Source: Pseudomonadota bacterium
GTDB lineage: Bacteria > Pseudomonadota > Gammaproteobacteria > Steroidobacterales > Steroidobacteraceae
Length of the DNA: 64,000 nt
Reading direction: 5' to 3'
Assembly: GCA_016705325.1 (NCBI GenBank)
Contig: JADIYJ010000006.1
Coordinates: 254,371-318,370, forward strand
The stretch's first letter is position 1. Each line of letters starts with the position of its first letter. The notes below the pieces were generated by a model. It was not told where the DNA came from. It saw nothing but the letters and a program-made list of their open reading frames with translations, and did no database searches. Shown one piece after another: positions 35,592 to 45,102 of this stretch. The translations under genes and the position numbers were made by a program.

Positions 35592-35825
35592 CTAACTTTG
35601 TAGTCGGTCACGGGTCCGCCGCTTCGGCGCGGACTGGACCAGTTTCTTCACCTTGGACAGGGACTCGCTTGGCTCGGCGCGTCGCTGCTGGGCGACATAA
35701 GCATCGAACAAGTATTCCCAAAGAGCACCATGGCGACCGAGGTCGATGACCACGGACTTCCTGCGGCCACGGGCATCGACAACGAAGTCGATGCCGGGCA
35801 TTTCCTTGCGTGACCTGACGCTCAT
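35592..35825 (-). CDS. Small antitoxin-like protein
   Basis: 77 residues from the ATG at MSVRSRKEMPG. FVVDARGRRKSVVIDLGRHG then LFDAYVAQQRRAEPSESLSK resembles the small Phd/RelB-type antitoxins with the pattern VxDxxGRxxxVxI. Assignment is by pattern only. A decayed copy with the same C-terminus (DAYVAQQRRAEPRESLSKVK) lies at 39300-39560, so this gene belongs to the duplicated parDE-region unit. Confidence 0.45.
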   Translation of the reverse strand: MSVRSRKEMPGIDFVVDARGRRKSVVIDLGRHGALWEYLFDAYVAQQRRAEPSESLSKVKKLVQSAPKRRTRDRLQS

Positions 35826-35885
35826 CCACACGGACTATACGCTCCCCACAATAGTGTCTGCGCAGAGCACACTCCTTCCGTCACA

Positions 35886-36031
35886 TCACGACAACACACG
35901 CGGGAGGTCGCGCGCACCGTGCACGACGCGCACCAATTCCACGCCGCCCAGAATTGGCCGATAGACGAGGACGTAGTCCCTGACGGGAAAGCTCCGAATC
36001 CCGGCGCGGGGGAATGGACGATCCGTGCCAT
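35886..36031 (-). pseudogene. parE: parE toxin, copy 1, internally deleted
   Basis: Starts MARIVHSPA as in the intact copy, then jumps near 36012 to another frame carrying GIRSFPVRDYVLVYRPILGG and VELVRVVHGARDLPRVLS. The 50-odd residues between (AEDDLLEIWVGLAANN onward) are deleted and the frame is lost, so no toxin is made. The adjoining parD copy stays open. Confidence 0.85.
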
Positions 36032-36324
36032 CAGTCCCCGCCAGACTTACTCCTGCGCCGCGCCAGCTCAGCGCGACCGCGAGCCTTGATCTCTTCAAAG
36101 ACTTCATGGGTAAGTTCCGCCGACCGGCCTGCATCCAGGTCATCGATACCTTTCTGCACGTCGGCCTTGAGTTGCTCGAACCGGGCCGCCTGCTCCCGTT
36201 CGTGATCCTCGAGCAATCTGAGCGCCGCGCGGATCACCTCGCTGGCCGACGAGTACCGACCCGACCTGACGCGTTCCTGGACCATTTCTTCAAGCCGTGG
36301 GGTGAGCGAAACGTTCATAGCCAT
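36031..36324 (-). CDS. parD: ParD-family antitoxin, copy 1
   Basis: 97 residues from the ATG of MAMNVSLTP, with AGGTGG upstream. RHH antitoxin: MNVSLTPRLEEMVQERVRSG, then RYSSASEVIRAALRLLEDHE, then a charged C-terminal toxin-binding helix. About 90 percent identical by eye to the copy at 39910. It is now an orphan because its parE is broken. It could cross-neutralise the ParE of the second module. Confidence 0.88.
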   Translation of the reverse strand: MAMNVSLTPRLEEMVQERVRSGRYSSASEVIRAALRLLEDHEREQAARFEQLKADVQKGIDDLDAGRSAELTHEVFEEIKARGRAELARRRSKSGGD

Positions 36325-36347
36325 GGCGACCACCTGCGCATCGAGTG

Positions 36348-36374
36348 ATGGCAAATTATGCTATTCTTTGCCAT
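36348..36374. promoter_or_regulatory. Operator of parDE copy 1
   Basis: ATGGCAAA-N11-TTTGCCAT, perfect 8-bp arms, 23 bases upstream of the parD ATG. The same element precedes the second parD. Confidence 0.65.
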
Positions 36375-36416
36375 TTCGACGCCGACAGCCCGATCCAGGT
36401 GTCCGGCACGCGCGCC

Positions 36417-38378
36417 CTACTCCGTCGTCACGATTGCGAAGGTGCCCGGCGCCTTGTCGAACAGCGTGAAGAAGCGCACCAGGTCGATCTGGCTGCCATC
36501 GATCTCGAGGTCGTCGCTGAGCAGGGTGTCCTGGACGCCCGCCGTGCCGGTCATCATCTTGATGAAGATCGGCCTGGTCAGTGTCAGCGTCGCGTTGGCA
36601 TCGGTCGCAGGGGCCGCCTTCTTGAAGTGCAGCACCGCGTTCTCGATCCACAGCACGTAGGACTCCTCGAGGTCGGTCAGTACCAGGTTGACCTTCAGGT
36701 TCTTGCCGTCGGCGGCGGGGCCGTCCAGCGCGGCCGCCATGGCTTCGAGGAAGCGCTCGATCGGTGTCTGCTGCAGCATGTCGATCACGAAGGAGCGATC
36801 GACGCCCTTCTTCGGCGGCCCTTCGCGCAGTTCCATCGCCGCCGTGAGGTAACTGTTGCGCCAGGTCGCGGCCTCGGCCATGTAGCCCAGCTGCTCGTAG
36901 GTGCGCGCGAGCAGTTCCTTTGCGCCCTTGTGCTCGGGGGCGCCGAAAACCGCCTGGTTCAGCAGCTCTGCTGCCCAGCGGTAGTCGCCCTGGTCGTAAG
37001 CCGTCTGTGCGGCGGCGACGGCCTTGTCCGCACCGCCGATCAGGTCGAGCCAGCGCTGGGCCGATTCCTGTGGCGGCAGCGGGTTGAGGTTGGCGGGATT
37101 GCCGTCGTAGGCGCCGAGATAGAACTGGTAGATGGCCTTGACGTTGTGGCGCAGGTCGCCGTAGTAGCCACGCGCGCCGAAAAAGGACGCCAGCGACGGC
37201 GGCAGCTTGACCAGCTCGGCGATCTCGCGCGGCGTGTGGCCGGCGTTGATCAGGCGCACGGTCTGGTCGTGCATGTACTTGTACACGTCGCGGTGCTTGC
37301 TGATGAAGTCGACGATGCGCGCGTTGCCCCACACCGGCCAGTTGTGCTGGCCGAAATAGACCTCGGCGTCGCCCAGGTTGTCGATGGCTTCCTGCAGGTA
37401 GGTCGACCATTGCAGCGAGTCGCGCACATTGGCACCGCGCACCGGGAGCAGGTTGTGCATGGTCTGCGCCAGGTTCTCGGCGCCACCGTAGGCCTTCTTG
37501 TCCGGGATCGAGAACGTGAGCTCGGCCGGCGCCTCGGCGCCGGGGACGTTGTGGAACACGAAGCGCACGCCGTCGATCACCAGTTCCTGCTCGGGCGTGG
37601 TGATCAGCTGCGTGGGCATCAGCACGCCGATCGCGCCGTAGACGGCGTTCTTGCCCAGGCCCGTGTCGACATTGCCCTGCGGCGAGCGCTCGAGGTTCTT
37701 GCCGAACTGGTACATCGAACGCCGCGCCATGGCCGTGCCGACAAGGATGTTCTCGCTGGTCGCCTCTTCGATGAAGCCCGCGGGCGCGATGACCGGGATC
37801 TTGCGTTGGGCCACCTCCTGCGCCGAGGCGATGCCCAGCGCGCCGCCAAAGTGGTCGGCGTGGCTGTGCGTGAAGACGATGCCCGACACCGGCTTGTCGC
37901 CCAGATGCTTGCGCGCAAATGCCAGCGCTGCGGAGGCACTCTCGCGTGCGGTGAGCGGGTCGACGACGATGAAGCCGGTCTTGCCTTCGATCAGCGTCAT
38001 GTTGGCGATGTCGAAGCCGCGCAGCTGCCAGATGCCGTCGGTGACCTTGAACAGCCCGATCTGCGCATTCAGCACCGCGTGCCGCCACAGGCTCGGGTTG
38101 ACGGTGGGTGGCGCCTTGCCGTCGACGAACTTGTAGGCATCGAAGTCGATCAGCACCGTCGAGCCATCGGCCGACAGGATCTTGCCCTCCGGGCGCGCGA
38201 TCAGGCCACGCCTGGCGTCCTCGAAATCCTGCGGGTCGTCGAGCTCGAGTTCGGCCGCCATCTGCTCGTTGGCCTGCAGCGTGGCCGGCATGGCGTCACC
38301 GGCGGTGCCGCCGACGCCGGTGTTCTGGCCGCACCCAGCCAACAAGACCAGCAGCGTGGCCAAAAGAAGTTTGTGCAT
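36417..38378 (-). CDS. Alkylsulfatase lipoprotein (SdsA1-like, metallo-beta-lactamase fold)
   Basis: 653 residues. A lipoprotein signal (LLAGC lipobox) comes first. The metal-binding motif HSHADHFGG (HxHxDH) is at about residue 175; later HNVPGAEAPAEL, WSTYLQEAIDNLGDAEVYFG (20 residues) and GHNWP-like QHNWPVWG complete the alkylsulfatase domain. The dimerisation region (LASFFGARGYYGDLRHNVKA) and SCP2-like C-terminal domain (LTLTRPIFIKMMTG) follow. It hydrolyses primary alkyl sulfates such as SDS. It is framed by the two parDE copies. Confidence 0.88.
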   Translation of the reverse strand: MHKLLLATLLVLLAGCGQNTGVGGTAGDAMPATLQANEQMAAELELDDPQDFEDARRGLIARPEGKILSADGSTVLIDFDAYKFVDGKAPPTVNPSLWRHAVLNAQIGLFKVTDGIWQLRGFDIANMTLIEGKTGFIVVDPLTARESASAALAFARKHLGDKPVSGIVFTHSHADHFGGALGIASAQEVAQRKIPVIAPAGFIEEATSENILVGTAMARRSMYQFGKNLERSPQGNVDTGLGKNAVYGAIGVLMPTQLITTPEQELVIDGVRFVFHNVPGAEAPAELTFSIPDKKAYGGAENLAQTMHNLLPVRGANVRDSLQWSTYLQEAIDNLGDAEVYFGQHNWPVWGNARIVDFISKHRDVYKYMHDQTVRLINAGHTPREIAELVKLPPSLASFFGARGYYGDLRHNVKAIYQFYLGAYDGNPANLNPLPPQESAQRWLDLIGGADKAVAAAQTAYDQGDYRWAAELLNQAVFGAPEHKGAKELLARTYEQLGYMAEAATWRNSYLTAAMELREGPPKKGVDRSFVIDMLQQTPIERFLEAMAAALDGPAADGKNLKVNLVLTDLEESYVLWIENAVLHFKKAAPATDANATLTLTRPIFIKMMTGTAGVQDTLLSDDLEIDGSQIDLVRFFTLFDKAPGTFAIVTTE

Positions 38379-38439
38379 CACTATTCCCCCTGACACGTTA
38401 TTCGTACGACCGGCCGCGACCACGCCACCTTGGTTCTGC

Positions 38440-38515
38440 ACCCCCCAAAAGGGCGCGGGGGGCGCGCCCGCGCGCCGGCGGGCCCGCCCCCGGGGGGGGG
38501 GGCCGGGGGGGGGTC
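38440..38515. other. Low-complexity G/C stretch
   Basis: Runs of C6, A4, G6, then alternating GC blocks ending in G12-CC-G9. No codon structure. Similar in character to the poly-G at 11521, and also close to the corrupted-looking stretch at 39480. Suspected sequence error or true low-complexity spacer between the alkylsulfatase gene and a VapC gene. Confidence 0.6.
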
Positions 38516-38541
38516 GCAATCTCCCCGTCGCCCTGCATCAA

Positions 38542-38952
38542 TCATCGCTTCGGAGTGATGAGTTCCACCGTCGGGAAATAGGTCGGATACCGCCCGACGT
38601 CCCGCGTCAGGATCGACAGGCCACGCACCGCCGCGTGTGCGCCGATGAAGAAGTCCGGCAGCACGTTACGCTTCACCGCCGATCGACTGCGCTGCCGGTA
38701 GCCGAGGTACACCTTGCCCGCCAGGAACAGCGCCTCGCGCGGAATCTCCTCGACCTCGAGCCCACCGTCCGTAACGACTGCCTCGAGCTCCTCAATGCGC
38801 GCAAACGCCATCGACAGCTCGGCATAGATCACCGGATTGATGCAGATTGGCCCACGCAGGCTCGCGGCGTCGAGCTGACGCTGCGACCAGTCCGCCCAGG
38901 TCGGATCGTCCTCGACCACGTCCAGCAGGACGTTGGTATCAACGAGAATCAC
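38542..38952 (-). CDS. vapC: VapC-type PIN-domain toxin
   Basis: 136 residues. MILVDTNVLLDVVEDD opens with the first Asp; INPVIYAELSMAF holds the Glu; LPDFFIGAHAAV and LTRDVGRYPTYFP complete the PIN site and end as in the FitB/VapC family. Paired with the AbrB-type antitoxin gene 7 bases upstream. Ribonuclease function by family. Confidence 0.88.
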   Translation of the reverse strand: MILVDTNVLLDVVEDDPTWADWSQRQLDAASLRGPICINPVIYAELSMAFARIEELEAVVTDGGLEVEEIPREALFLAGKVYLGYRQRSRSAVKRNVLPDFFIGAHAAVRGLSILTRDVGRYPTYFPTVELITPKR

Positions 38953-38959
38953 GACGCCC

Positions 38960-39211
38960 TCACCGACCGCGGGTCAACGCCAGAATCTCCTCGGTCCGCA
39001 TCTTTACCGTGGCCCGCCCGCGCAGCTTCGCAAAACGGCTCTTCGGTGCCGGCGCCGGCCGGCGCCCGCCACCGCGCGCCACCGGCCGCAGCACGACCTC
39101 CCCGGCGTCGGTGAGCTCGAAGGCAACCGCGGATCCGGCCACGATCCCGAGCCGATCCCGCACCTTCTTCGGAATCGTGACCTGGCCCTTGGAGGTGACG
39201 TTGTTTGCCAT
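38960..39211 (-). CDS. vapB: AbrB/SpoVT-type antitoxin (VapB)
   Basis: 83 residues. The swapped-hairpin AbrB fold is read in VTSKGQVTIPKKVRDRLGIV then GSAVAFELTDAGEVVLRPVA. The tail is basic and Ala/Arg/Pro-rich. It binds the operator as a dimer and inhibits VapC through the tail. A nested palindrome lies directly before the ATG. Confidence 0.87.
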   Translation of the reverse strand: MANNVTSKGQVTIPKKVRDRLGIVAGSAVAFELTDAGEVVLRPVARGGGRRPAPAPKSRFAKLRGRATVKMRTEEILALTRGR

Positions 39212-39214
39212 GAA

Positions 39215-39244
39215 AGTAATACTTAAACAGTTAAGAGCATTACT
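39215..39244. promoter_or_regulatory. Nested palindrome operator of the AbrB/VapC module
   Basis: AGTAAT-A-CTTAA-ACAG-TTAAG-AGC-ATTACT: an inner 5-bp pair within an outer 6-bp pair, 3 bases upstream of the vapB ATG. It likely covers the core promoter. Confidence 0.65.
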
Positions 39245-39619
39245 TTAGCACCGGCGTGGGGTGCAGGCCAATGCAGCCGATCCATTGCCTGGAGGCCCTT
39301 TCGGGCGGAGCGCGCGACGCTGACTCTGTAGCCGGCCACTGGCCCGCTGCTTCGGTGCAGACTGGACCAACGTCTTAACCTTGGACAGGGACTCTCGTGG
39401 CTCGGCGCGTCGCTGCTGGGCGACGTAGGCATCAAGGCTTCCCGGAGGACACCGTTGGGGGCAAGGTCTATCACCGGCGTTTGGGGGGGCCGCGCCGCGC
39501 GCCGGAACCGCCTGCCTGGGCCTTGGGGGGGGCTTGAGGGACCTGACGCTCATGCGTACGGAGTATGGCCCCCCCCGCACTATTGCATGCGCAAAGCCCA
39601 CTCCCTGCTTAGCTTAGCT
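39245..39619 (-). pseudogene. Decayed copy of the small antitoxin-like gene
   Basis: Contains DAYVAQQRRAEPRESLSKVK as in the gene at 35592, and its upstream part aligns base by base with that copy, but the middle (39475-39570) is replaced by runs of G and C that destroy the frame. Either a degenerate duplicate or a stretch of poor sequence. Confidence 0.6.
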
Positions 39620-39910
39620 TCACGACAACAGCCGCTCAAGGTCGCGCGCACCGTGCACCACTCGCACCAGCTCCACGCCGCCCATGATTGGCCGATAGAC
39701 GATGACGTAGTCCCTCACTGGAAAGCTCCGGATCCCAGGGCCGAATTCACGACGAGCTTTCCCGATCAGTGGTTGCGTTGCCAGAATCTGCGTGGCGACG
39801 TCGAGATCGTCCATTAGGCGCTCGGCAGCGGAGACATTGTTTGCAGCAAGACCGACCCAGATCTCGAGCAGATCGTCTTCCGCCGCGGGGGAATGGACGA
39901 TCCGTGCCAT
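39620..39910 (-). CDS. parE: ParE/RelE-type toxin, intact copy
   Basis: 96 residues: MARIVHSPAAEDDLLEIWVG, then QPLIGKARREFGPGIRSFPV, then RDYVIVYRPIMGGVELVRVV. The ParE fold is complete. Family members poison DNA gyrase or act as mRNases. The ATG overlaps the parD stop (TGATG). Confidence 0.9.
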   Translation of the reverse strand: MARIVHSPAAEDDLLEIWVGLAANNVSAAERLMDDLDVATQILATQPLIGKARREFGPGIRSFPVRDYVIVYRPIMGGVELVRVVHGARDLERLLS

Positions 39911-40203
39911 CAACCCCCGCCAGACTTGCCCCTGCGCCGCGCCAGCTCAGCGCGACCGCGAGCTTTGATCTCTTCAAAAACTTCGTCGGTGAGCTCGCGC
40001 GACTGACCTGCATCTAACTGATCGATGCCTTTCTGCACGTCTGCCTTGAGTTGCTCGAACCGGGCCGCCTGCTCCCGTTCGTGATCCTCGAGCAGCCTCA
40101 AGGCCGCGCGGATCACCTCGCTGGCCGACGAGTACCGGCCCGACCGCACGTGTTCCTGCACCATTTCTTCAAGCCTTGGGGTAAGCGAAACGTTCATAGC
40201 CAT
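39910..40203 (-). CDS. parD: ParD-family antitoxin, copy 2
   Basis: 97 residues from MAMNVSLTP. Same RHH protein as copy 1 with about ten changes (for example EHVRSG for ERVRSG). Precedes its parE with overlap, and the operator-like repeat lies upstream. A complete parDE module. Confidence 0.9.
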   Translation of the reverse strand: MAMNVSLTPRLEEMVQEHVRSGRYSSASEVIRAALRLLEDHEREQAARFEQLKADVQKGIDQLDAGQSRELTDEVFEEIKARGRAELARRRGKSGGG

Positions 40204-40228
40204 GGCGACCACCTGTGCATCGAGTGAT

Positions 40229-40251
40229 GGCAAATTATGCCATTCTTTGCC
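40229..40251. promoter_or_regulatory. Operator of parDE copy 2
   Basis: GGCAAA-N11-TTTGCC, the second copy of the repeat before parD copy 1, with one outer base pair lost. 26 bases upstream of the parD ATG. Confidence 0.6.
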
Positions 40252-40399
40252 GTCTCACAGCCGACCTGGCGAACGCCATGCTGCCTAGCGCTCGCCACGC
40301 GATCCAACCGAATTCCTTCCCGGAACTGGCAGAAATGAAAGCTCATCCCACGAGCCTTCCCTGCCCCACACTAAGTTAATGAAAAATAAGCACTACTGA

Positions 40400-43300
40400 A
40401 TGCAGCGCCTGGGCCCGCAACTGCTCCTCTCCGCCACCGACCTCGTGAACTTCCACGAGTGCGGGCACCTGACCGCGCTCGACGACCAGGCGCTCAAGGC
40501 CCGCGTGACCAAGCCCGACCAGCACACCGAGCTGCTCTTCAAGCGGGGCAACGAGTTCGAGGCTGTGTACCTGGCCGACCTGAAACACGAAGTGGAAGGT
40601 ACCGGCGGCACCGTCGTGGAAATCGAGAAGACACCCGGCAACCCAGCCGGGTCGGCCGCGCAGACCCTCCTCGCCCTTCAGTCCGGCGCCGACCTCATTT
40701 ACCAGGCCACCTTCCTGGACGGCGACCTTGTGGGCCACGCGGACTTCCTGCGCAAGGTGCCGCGACCCTCCGCGCTCGGCGACTACAGCTACGAAGTCAT
40801 CGACACCAAGCTCGGCCGGACGCCTAAGGCCGGGTACGTGCTGCAGCTCGCGTTCTAGGGCGACCTGCTGGCCCGGGTGCAGCAGCTCGACCCGCACGCG
40901 ATGCACGTGGTACTCGGCACGCGCGAGCAGGTGACGTTCACGTGCAACGAGTACTCACGGTACTTCCGCCGGCTGCTTGGTCGATTCAGGAACACGATCA
41001 ACGACCGGGCAACCGCCGATCCCACCGGACCCAAACCCTGCGCCAAGTGCCCGCAGTGCCACTGGCAGGACCACTGCAAAGCGCAGCTTGCCGCCGAGGA
41101 CAGCCTGCACCAGGTCGCCAACATCCGCGCGAGCCAGGTGCAGAAGCTCGAAGCCGCTGGCATCCAAACACTTCAACAACTCGCGCAGCTCGAACCCACG
41201 CACACCGTGCCGCACCTGGCCGCGGAATCGTTCGCCAGGCTGCGCGACCAGGCCGCGATGCAGCAGCTGGGTCGCGACACGGGCAAGCCGCAGTTCAAGC
41301 TCATCGAGGGGCCCACCGGCATTCCGCCCGGGCTGCTGCAGCTGCCGGACCCCGACGACGGCGACGTCTACTTCGACATGGAAGGCGACCCGCTCTACGG
41401 CGACGACGGGCTCGAGTACCTGTTCGGCGTGTGGTACCGCGAAAACCGCGCCTTCGAGTTCAAAGGATTCTGGGCGCACGACCGCGCGCAGGAAAAGCAC
41501 GCGTTCGAGTCCTTCATGGACTGGCTCGAGGCCCGCATGGACAAGCACCGCCACATGCGCGTCTACCACTACGCCGCCTACGAGGACGCCGCGCTCAAGA
41601 AGCTCGCTGCGCGCCACGCCACGCGCGAGGCGTTCCTCGACCGGCTGCTGCGCGAAAAGCGGCTGGTGGACCTGTACCGCGTCACGCGCGAATCGATCCG
41701 GGCCTCGACCTCGTCGTACTCGATCAAGGACATCGAGACGTTCTACCGCGGCAAGCGCAGCAATGAGGTGCAGACCGCCGGCGCCAGCACCGTCTACTAC
41801 GAGCGCTACCTGGAGACCGGTGACAAGGCGCTGCTCGAGAAGATCGAGCGCTACAACCAGGACGACGTCGAGTCAACGCAGCAGTTGCACGAGTGGCTGT
41901 GGAGCATGTTCCCGGAAGACATCCTGCGCAGCGGCGGCACAAGCGACACGACTGCGGCGGGATCGCTGCCGCCCTTCAACCCGCCCTCGCCGAAGCTGCA
42001 GGCCTACCTCGACCGGGTCGATGCAGTGCGCAGCGCACTGCTTGCACGGCCGTCCGCGGCCCGAACGCTGATGGCCGACCTGCTCGAGTTTCACCGCCGG
42101 GCCGAGAAGCCGCAGTGGTGGGACGTGTTCGCGCGCGCCGAGCTGCCGTTCGACGACCTGCTCGACAGCGTGGACGCGATCGCGGGCCTGGTGCGCGTGC
42201 CGGGCAGCACGGTGGACGAGTACGAGTACCCCGAGCAGGAGATCAAGTTCGACGCGGGCAAGCAGGCCGTCTGGCTCGAGCACCCCGCGGGCGTGAAGGT
42301 GACGCTGCTCGAAGTGGACGAGGACCGGCGCCGCGTGCGTCTCTCGGTGGCCAGCAAGCATCGGCCCCTGCCGGAGCGCCTGAGCCTGGGACAGGCCGGG
42401 CCCATCAATTCCGAGGTGCTGAAAGAAGCCCTGCTCCGCGTCGGCCAGAGCGTGGCCGATGGCGATCATCGCTACCGCGCGCTCCAGGCCTTCTTCGAGA
42501 AGCAGATTCCGCGCCTAACGGGTCGCATGCCTGGCGAGCCGATCGTCAGCGACCCCAGCGCACCGTTGGCACAGACCATCGATGCCGTGCGCCGCCTCGA
42601 CGGCAGTTACCTGTTCATCCAGGGGCCGCCCGGCGCGGGCAAGACGTACACCGGCTCGCACGTATCGCCGCGCTGCTCGCGGACGGCAAGCGCGTGGCTG
42701 TCTCGTCCAACAGCCACAAGGCCATCAACAACCTGCTCGAGGCCGTCGAGGAAGTACTGATCGAGAACGGACAGAAGCAAGTGCGGGCCGGCAAGAAGGC
42801 GACCGCGCTGGACGAGGGCAGTTACCTCAACGGCCAGCTGATCCTGGACGTGGACAACACCCAGGGCGCGTTGCACCCGGACTGGCAGCTGATGGGCGGC
42901 ACCGCGTGGCTGTTCTCCGACCCCGGCGCCGACCAGCAGTTCGACTACCTGTTCGTGGACGAGGCCGGCCAGGTGTCCGTGGCCAACCTCGCCGCCATCG
43001 GCACCTGTGCGAAGAACATCGTGCTGCTGGGCGACCAGATGCAGCTGGGCCAGCCGATCCAGGGCACGCACCCCGGGCGCTCGGGCGAATCGACGCTGGA
43101 ATACCTGCTGGACGGGCTCGCGACCGTGCCGCCCGACCGCGGCATCTTCCTGCCCACCACGTGGCGCATGTGTCCCGACGTGTGCCGGTTCATCTCGGAG
43201 GCCGTGTACGACGGGCGCCTGGAACCCGAACCGAAGAACGCGAACCAGACCATGGTGCTGGGCGCCAAGCCGCACCCTGCCCTGCAGCCCACGGGCGTGG

Positions 43301-43773
43301 TGTTCTGGCCGATGGACCACGCCGGCTGCGCACAGAAGTCGACGGAGGAAGCGCAGGAGATCGAGCGGATCTACCAGAGCCTGCTCAAGCAGGCCTCGTG
43401 GATCGATCGCGAAGGCGTGAAGCGGCGCATTACACCCGACGACATACTAGTAGTAGCCCACTACAACCTGCAGGTGAAGCTGCTGCAGCGGACGTTGCCG
43501 GCGAATGCGCGCGTGGGCACGGTGGACAAGTTCCAGGGCCAGGAAGCGGCGGTGTCGATCGTGTCGATGACAACCTCGAGCGAGGAGGACCTGCCGAGGC
43601 ACCTGGAGTTTCTGTTCAGCAAGAATCGTCTGAACGTGGCGATCTCGAAGGCGCGGTGCCTGAGTATCGTCGTCGCGAATCCCAGGCTGTTGGATGTCAG
43701 GTGTAAGACGCCGGGGGAGATCGCGTTGGTGAATACGTTGTGTTGGGCGGCGGATCCATACCGCGCCTCCTAA
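40400..43773 (+). pseudogene. RecB-like nuclease fused to SF1 (DNA2/NAM7-type) helicase, two lesions
   Basis: About 1,120 codons. N-terminus LLLSATDLVNFHECGHLTAL matches the TM0106-type RecB-like nuclease. The frame meets TAG at 40856, where family logic expects Tyr (LQLAF-Y-GDLLARVQ), then continues in the same frame through a Cys cluster (CAKCPQCHWQDHC), the RNase H-like core (DVYFDMEGDPLYGDDGLEYL) and Walker A GPPGAGKT. Just after it (near 42665) one base is missing, and the helicase continues in another frame with DEAGQVSVANLAAIG, LLGDQMQLGQPIQG and VDKFQGQEAAVSI. Probable DNA repair or defence enzyme, now inactive unless the lesions are errors. Confidence 0.85.
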
Positions 43774-43861
43774 AGAACGTTTTTGCGGAACACCGCACTG
43801 TGCGAACCCACAATCGACAGACACACTCCAACCACTCGACCCGCCAGGAGGCAAGGTCTCG

Positions 43862-44791
43862 ATGGCTGCAGTGCTGAAGCCACCAATTCTTTCCGTGTAT
43901 GACCCACTTGCGGATGGGGAAGGAAGCATCGACCCGCTTGGATTGGCGGCCACCTACGAGCGTCTCGCGGACATCATTCTGCCGGGCATAACCGTCCGTA
44001 TGGGGCGACCTCGTTTCCTGACGGCGTTGGCGGTAGGTACGTATGTCTGCTCTGAGTTCGGCAAAGACGAACTGGCAAGCGACGAGGTCACGCCGCCCTA
44101 CCTTGTTTTCGAATGGTGGGTCATCGAAGCATTCACCCGCGCAGCCGACGAATTAGAGGAATACGGCCGTATCCCGGGGATGCAGAAAGCGCAGGCCTGT
44201 GTACGCAACGGCCGAGCCCTGAGCGCGCCCGCCTACCTGAAGACTCCGACCGTGTTCGGATTCACGGGCATATTTCGAAGACTGGCCCGTCACACACAGA
44301 TTCTGACGACCGACGGCTTGCTTGACGAGTCCGGCCATCGACTTGTCGAAACATGGGCAAGAGACCAAGGCCTCGATGGGTTCGTGTATGGACGCGAAGG
44401 AGGCGGAGCTCGCTTCCGCGACGACCTGCGGAAAGCAGTCTCTCAGGGTCTTAAGGAAGCGCACACGTCACAGCGACCGGGTACGTTTTGGCAGTCGGTG
44501 GCCAGGAATCTCGACCCTGCGAAGCCCGGTCGCGCCGAACGCAAGCTCCTCCTCGACTTGATCTCTAATCGATCGGGGCCGTCAGACGACGTCAAGTTCA
44601 TTATCGAAGCGATGCGCAAGCGCAAGACCCGGCTGGATTGGGCGGATGAGGCGGACTTCTACAAATCGCTTCATAAGACCGCACCCACGAGCCTGAAGCC
44701 ATCACTGATGGCAATCGATGCTTATGAGGCCTTCTGTCGACCACTAACCGATGCCTTTTGTGAACGGTGGTCCGAACCTGCGTCATTCTGA
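43862..44791 (+). CDS. Unknown 309-aa protein, truncated by the IS21-like element
   Basis: The ATG is preceded by AGGAGG. Notable stretches: YERLADIILPGITVRMGRPR, TPPYLVFEWWVIEAFTRAAD, YLKTPTVFGFTGIFRRLARH, LVETWARDQGLDGFV. I recall a loosely similar order (LPG..T.R.R, KTPTVFGF.G) in DUF6361-like proteins from defence neighbourhoods, but this is not a firm assignment. No membrane helix. The last codons (PASF) and the stop come from the end of the IS21-like element, so the true C-terminus is lost. GC is lower than in neighbouring genes, hinting at separate origin. Confidence 0.65.
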   Translation: MAAVLKPPILSVYDPLADGEGSIDPLGLAATYERLADIILPGITVRMGRPRFLTALAVGTYVCSEFGKDELASDEVTPPYLVFEWWVIEAFTRAADELEEYGRIPGMQKAQACVRNGRALSAPAYLKTPTVFGFTGIFRRLARHTQILTTDGLLDESGHRLVETWARDQGLDGFVYGREGGGARFRDDLRKAVSQGLKEAHTSQRPGTFWQSVARNLDPAKPGRAERKLLLDLISNRSGPSDDVKFIIEAMRKRKTRLDWADEADFYKSLHKTAPTSLKPSLMAIDAYEAFCRPLTDAFCERWSEPASF

Positions 44792-44796
44792 GGATG
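44777..44796. repeat. IS21-like left inverted repeat
   Basis: CCTGCGTCATTCTGAGGATG; 17 of 20 bases match the reverse complement of the right end. Confidence 0.65.
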
Positions 44797-45102
44797 GGCG
44801 CACTTTGGTCGATCCCGCGCTGGGGTGCGTTGCCGCTGATTGATGTCGCTTGGGACCGTTCGGTCTCGGGCTCTTTATCTCCCGATCCCACGCTGTGCAG
44901 TCGGCCGCCGCAACGCGGCGGCAGACGCCGATGGGCTTTGCTCGGGTGTCGATGGGATCGCTGCGAGCGGTGACGCCGGCGTGCTCGGCGGCGCTCGCGT
45001 GCGTGTCGGCTATGCTCGCTCCGACAAGCAGAGAGACGAAGGCCCGGGACTCGATTTGCCGTCAGCCCGGGCCTTCCATGCGCAGCGCCCGTAGAAGGCA
45101 GT
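44797..45102. other. Left part of the IS21-like element without gene
   Basis: GC-rich sequence between the terminal repeat and the passenger gene. It should hold the element's promoter; nothing definite seen. Confidence 0.4.

Noticed and set aside
36345..38393. 682-codon plus-strand frame opposite the alkylsulfatase gene
   Set aside because: Antisense of a well-supported gene with signal peptide and active site; composition (Val/Arg/Asp-rich) is typical of a mirror frame.
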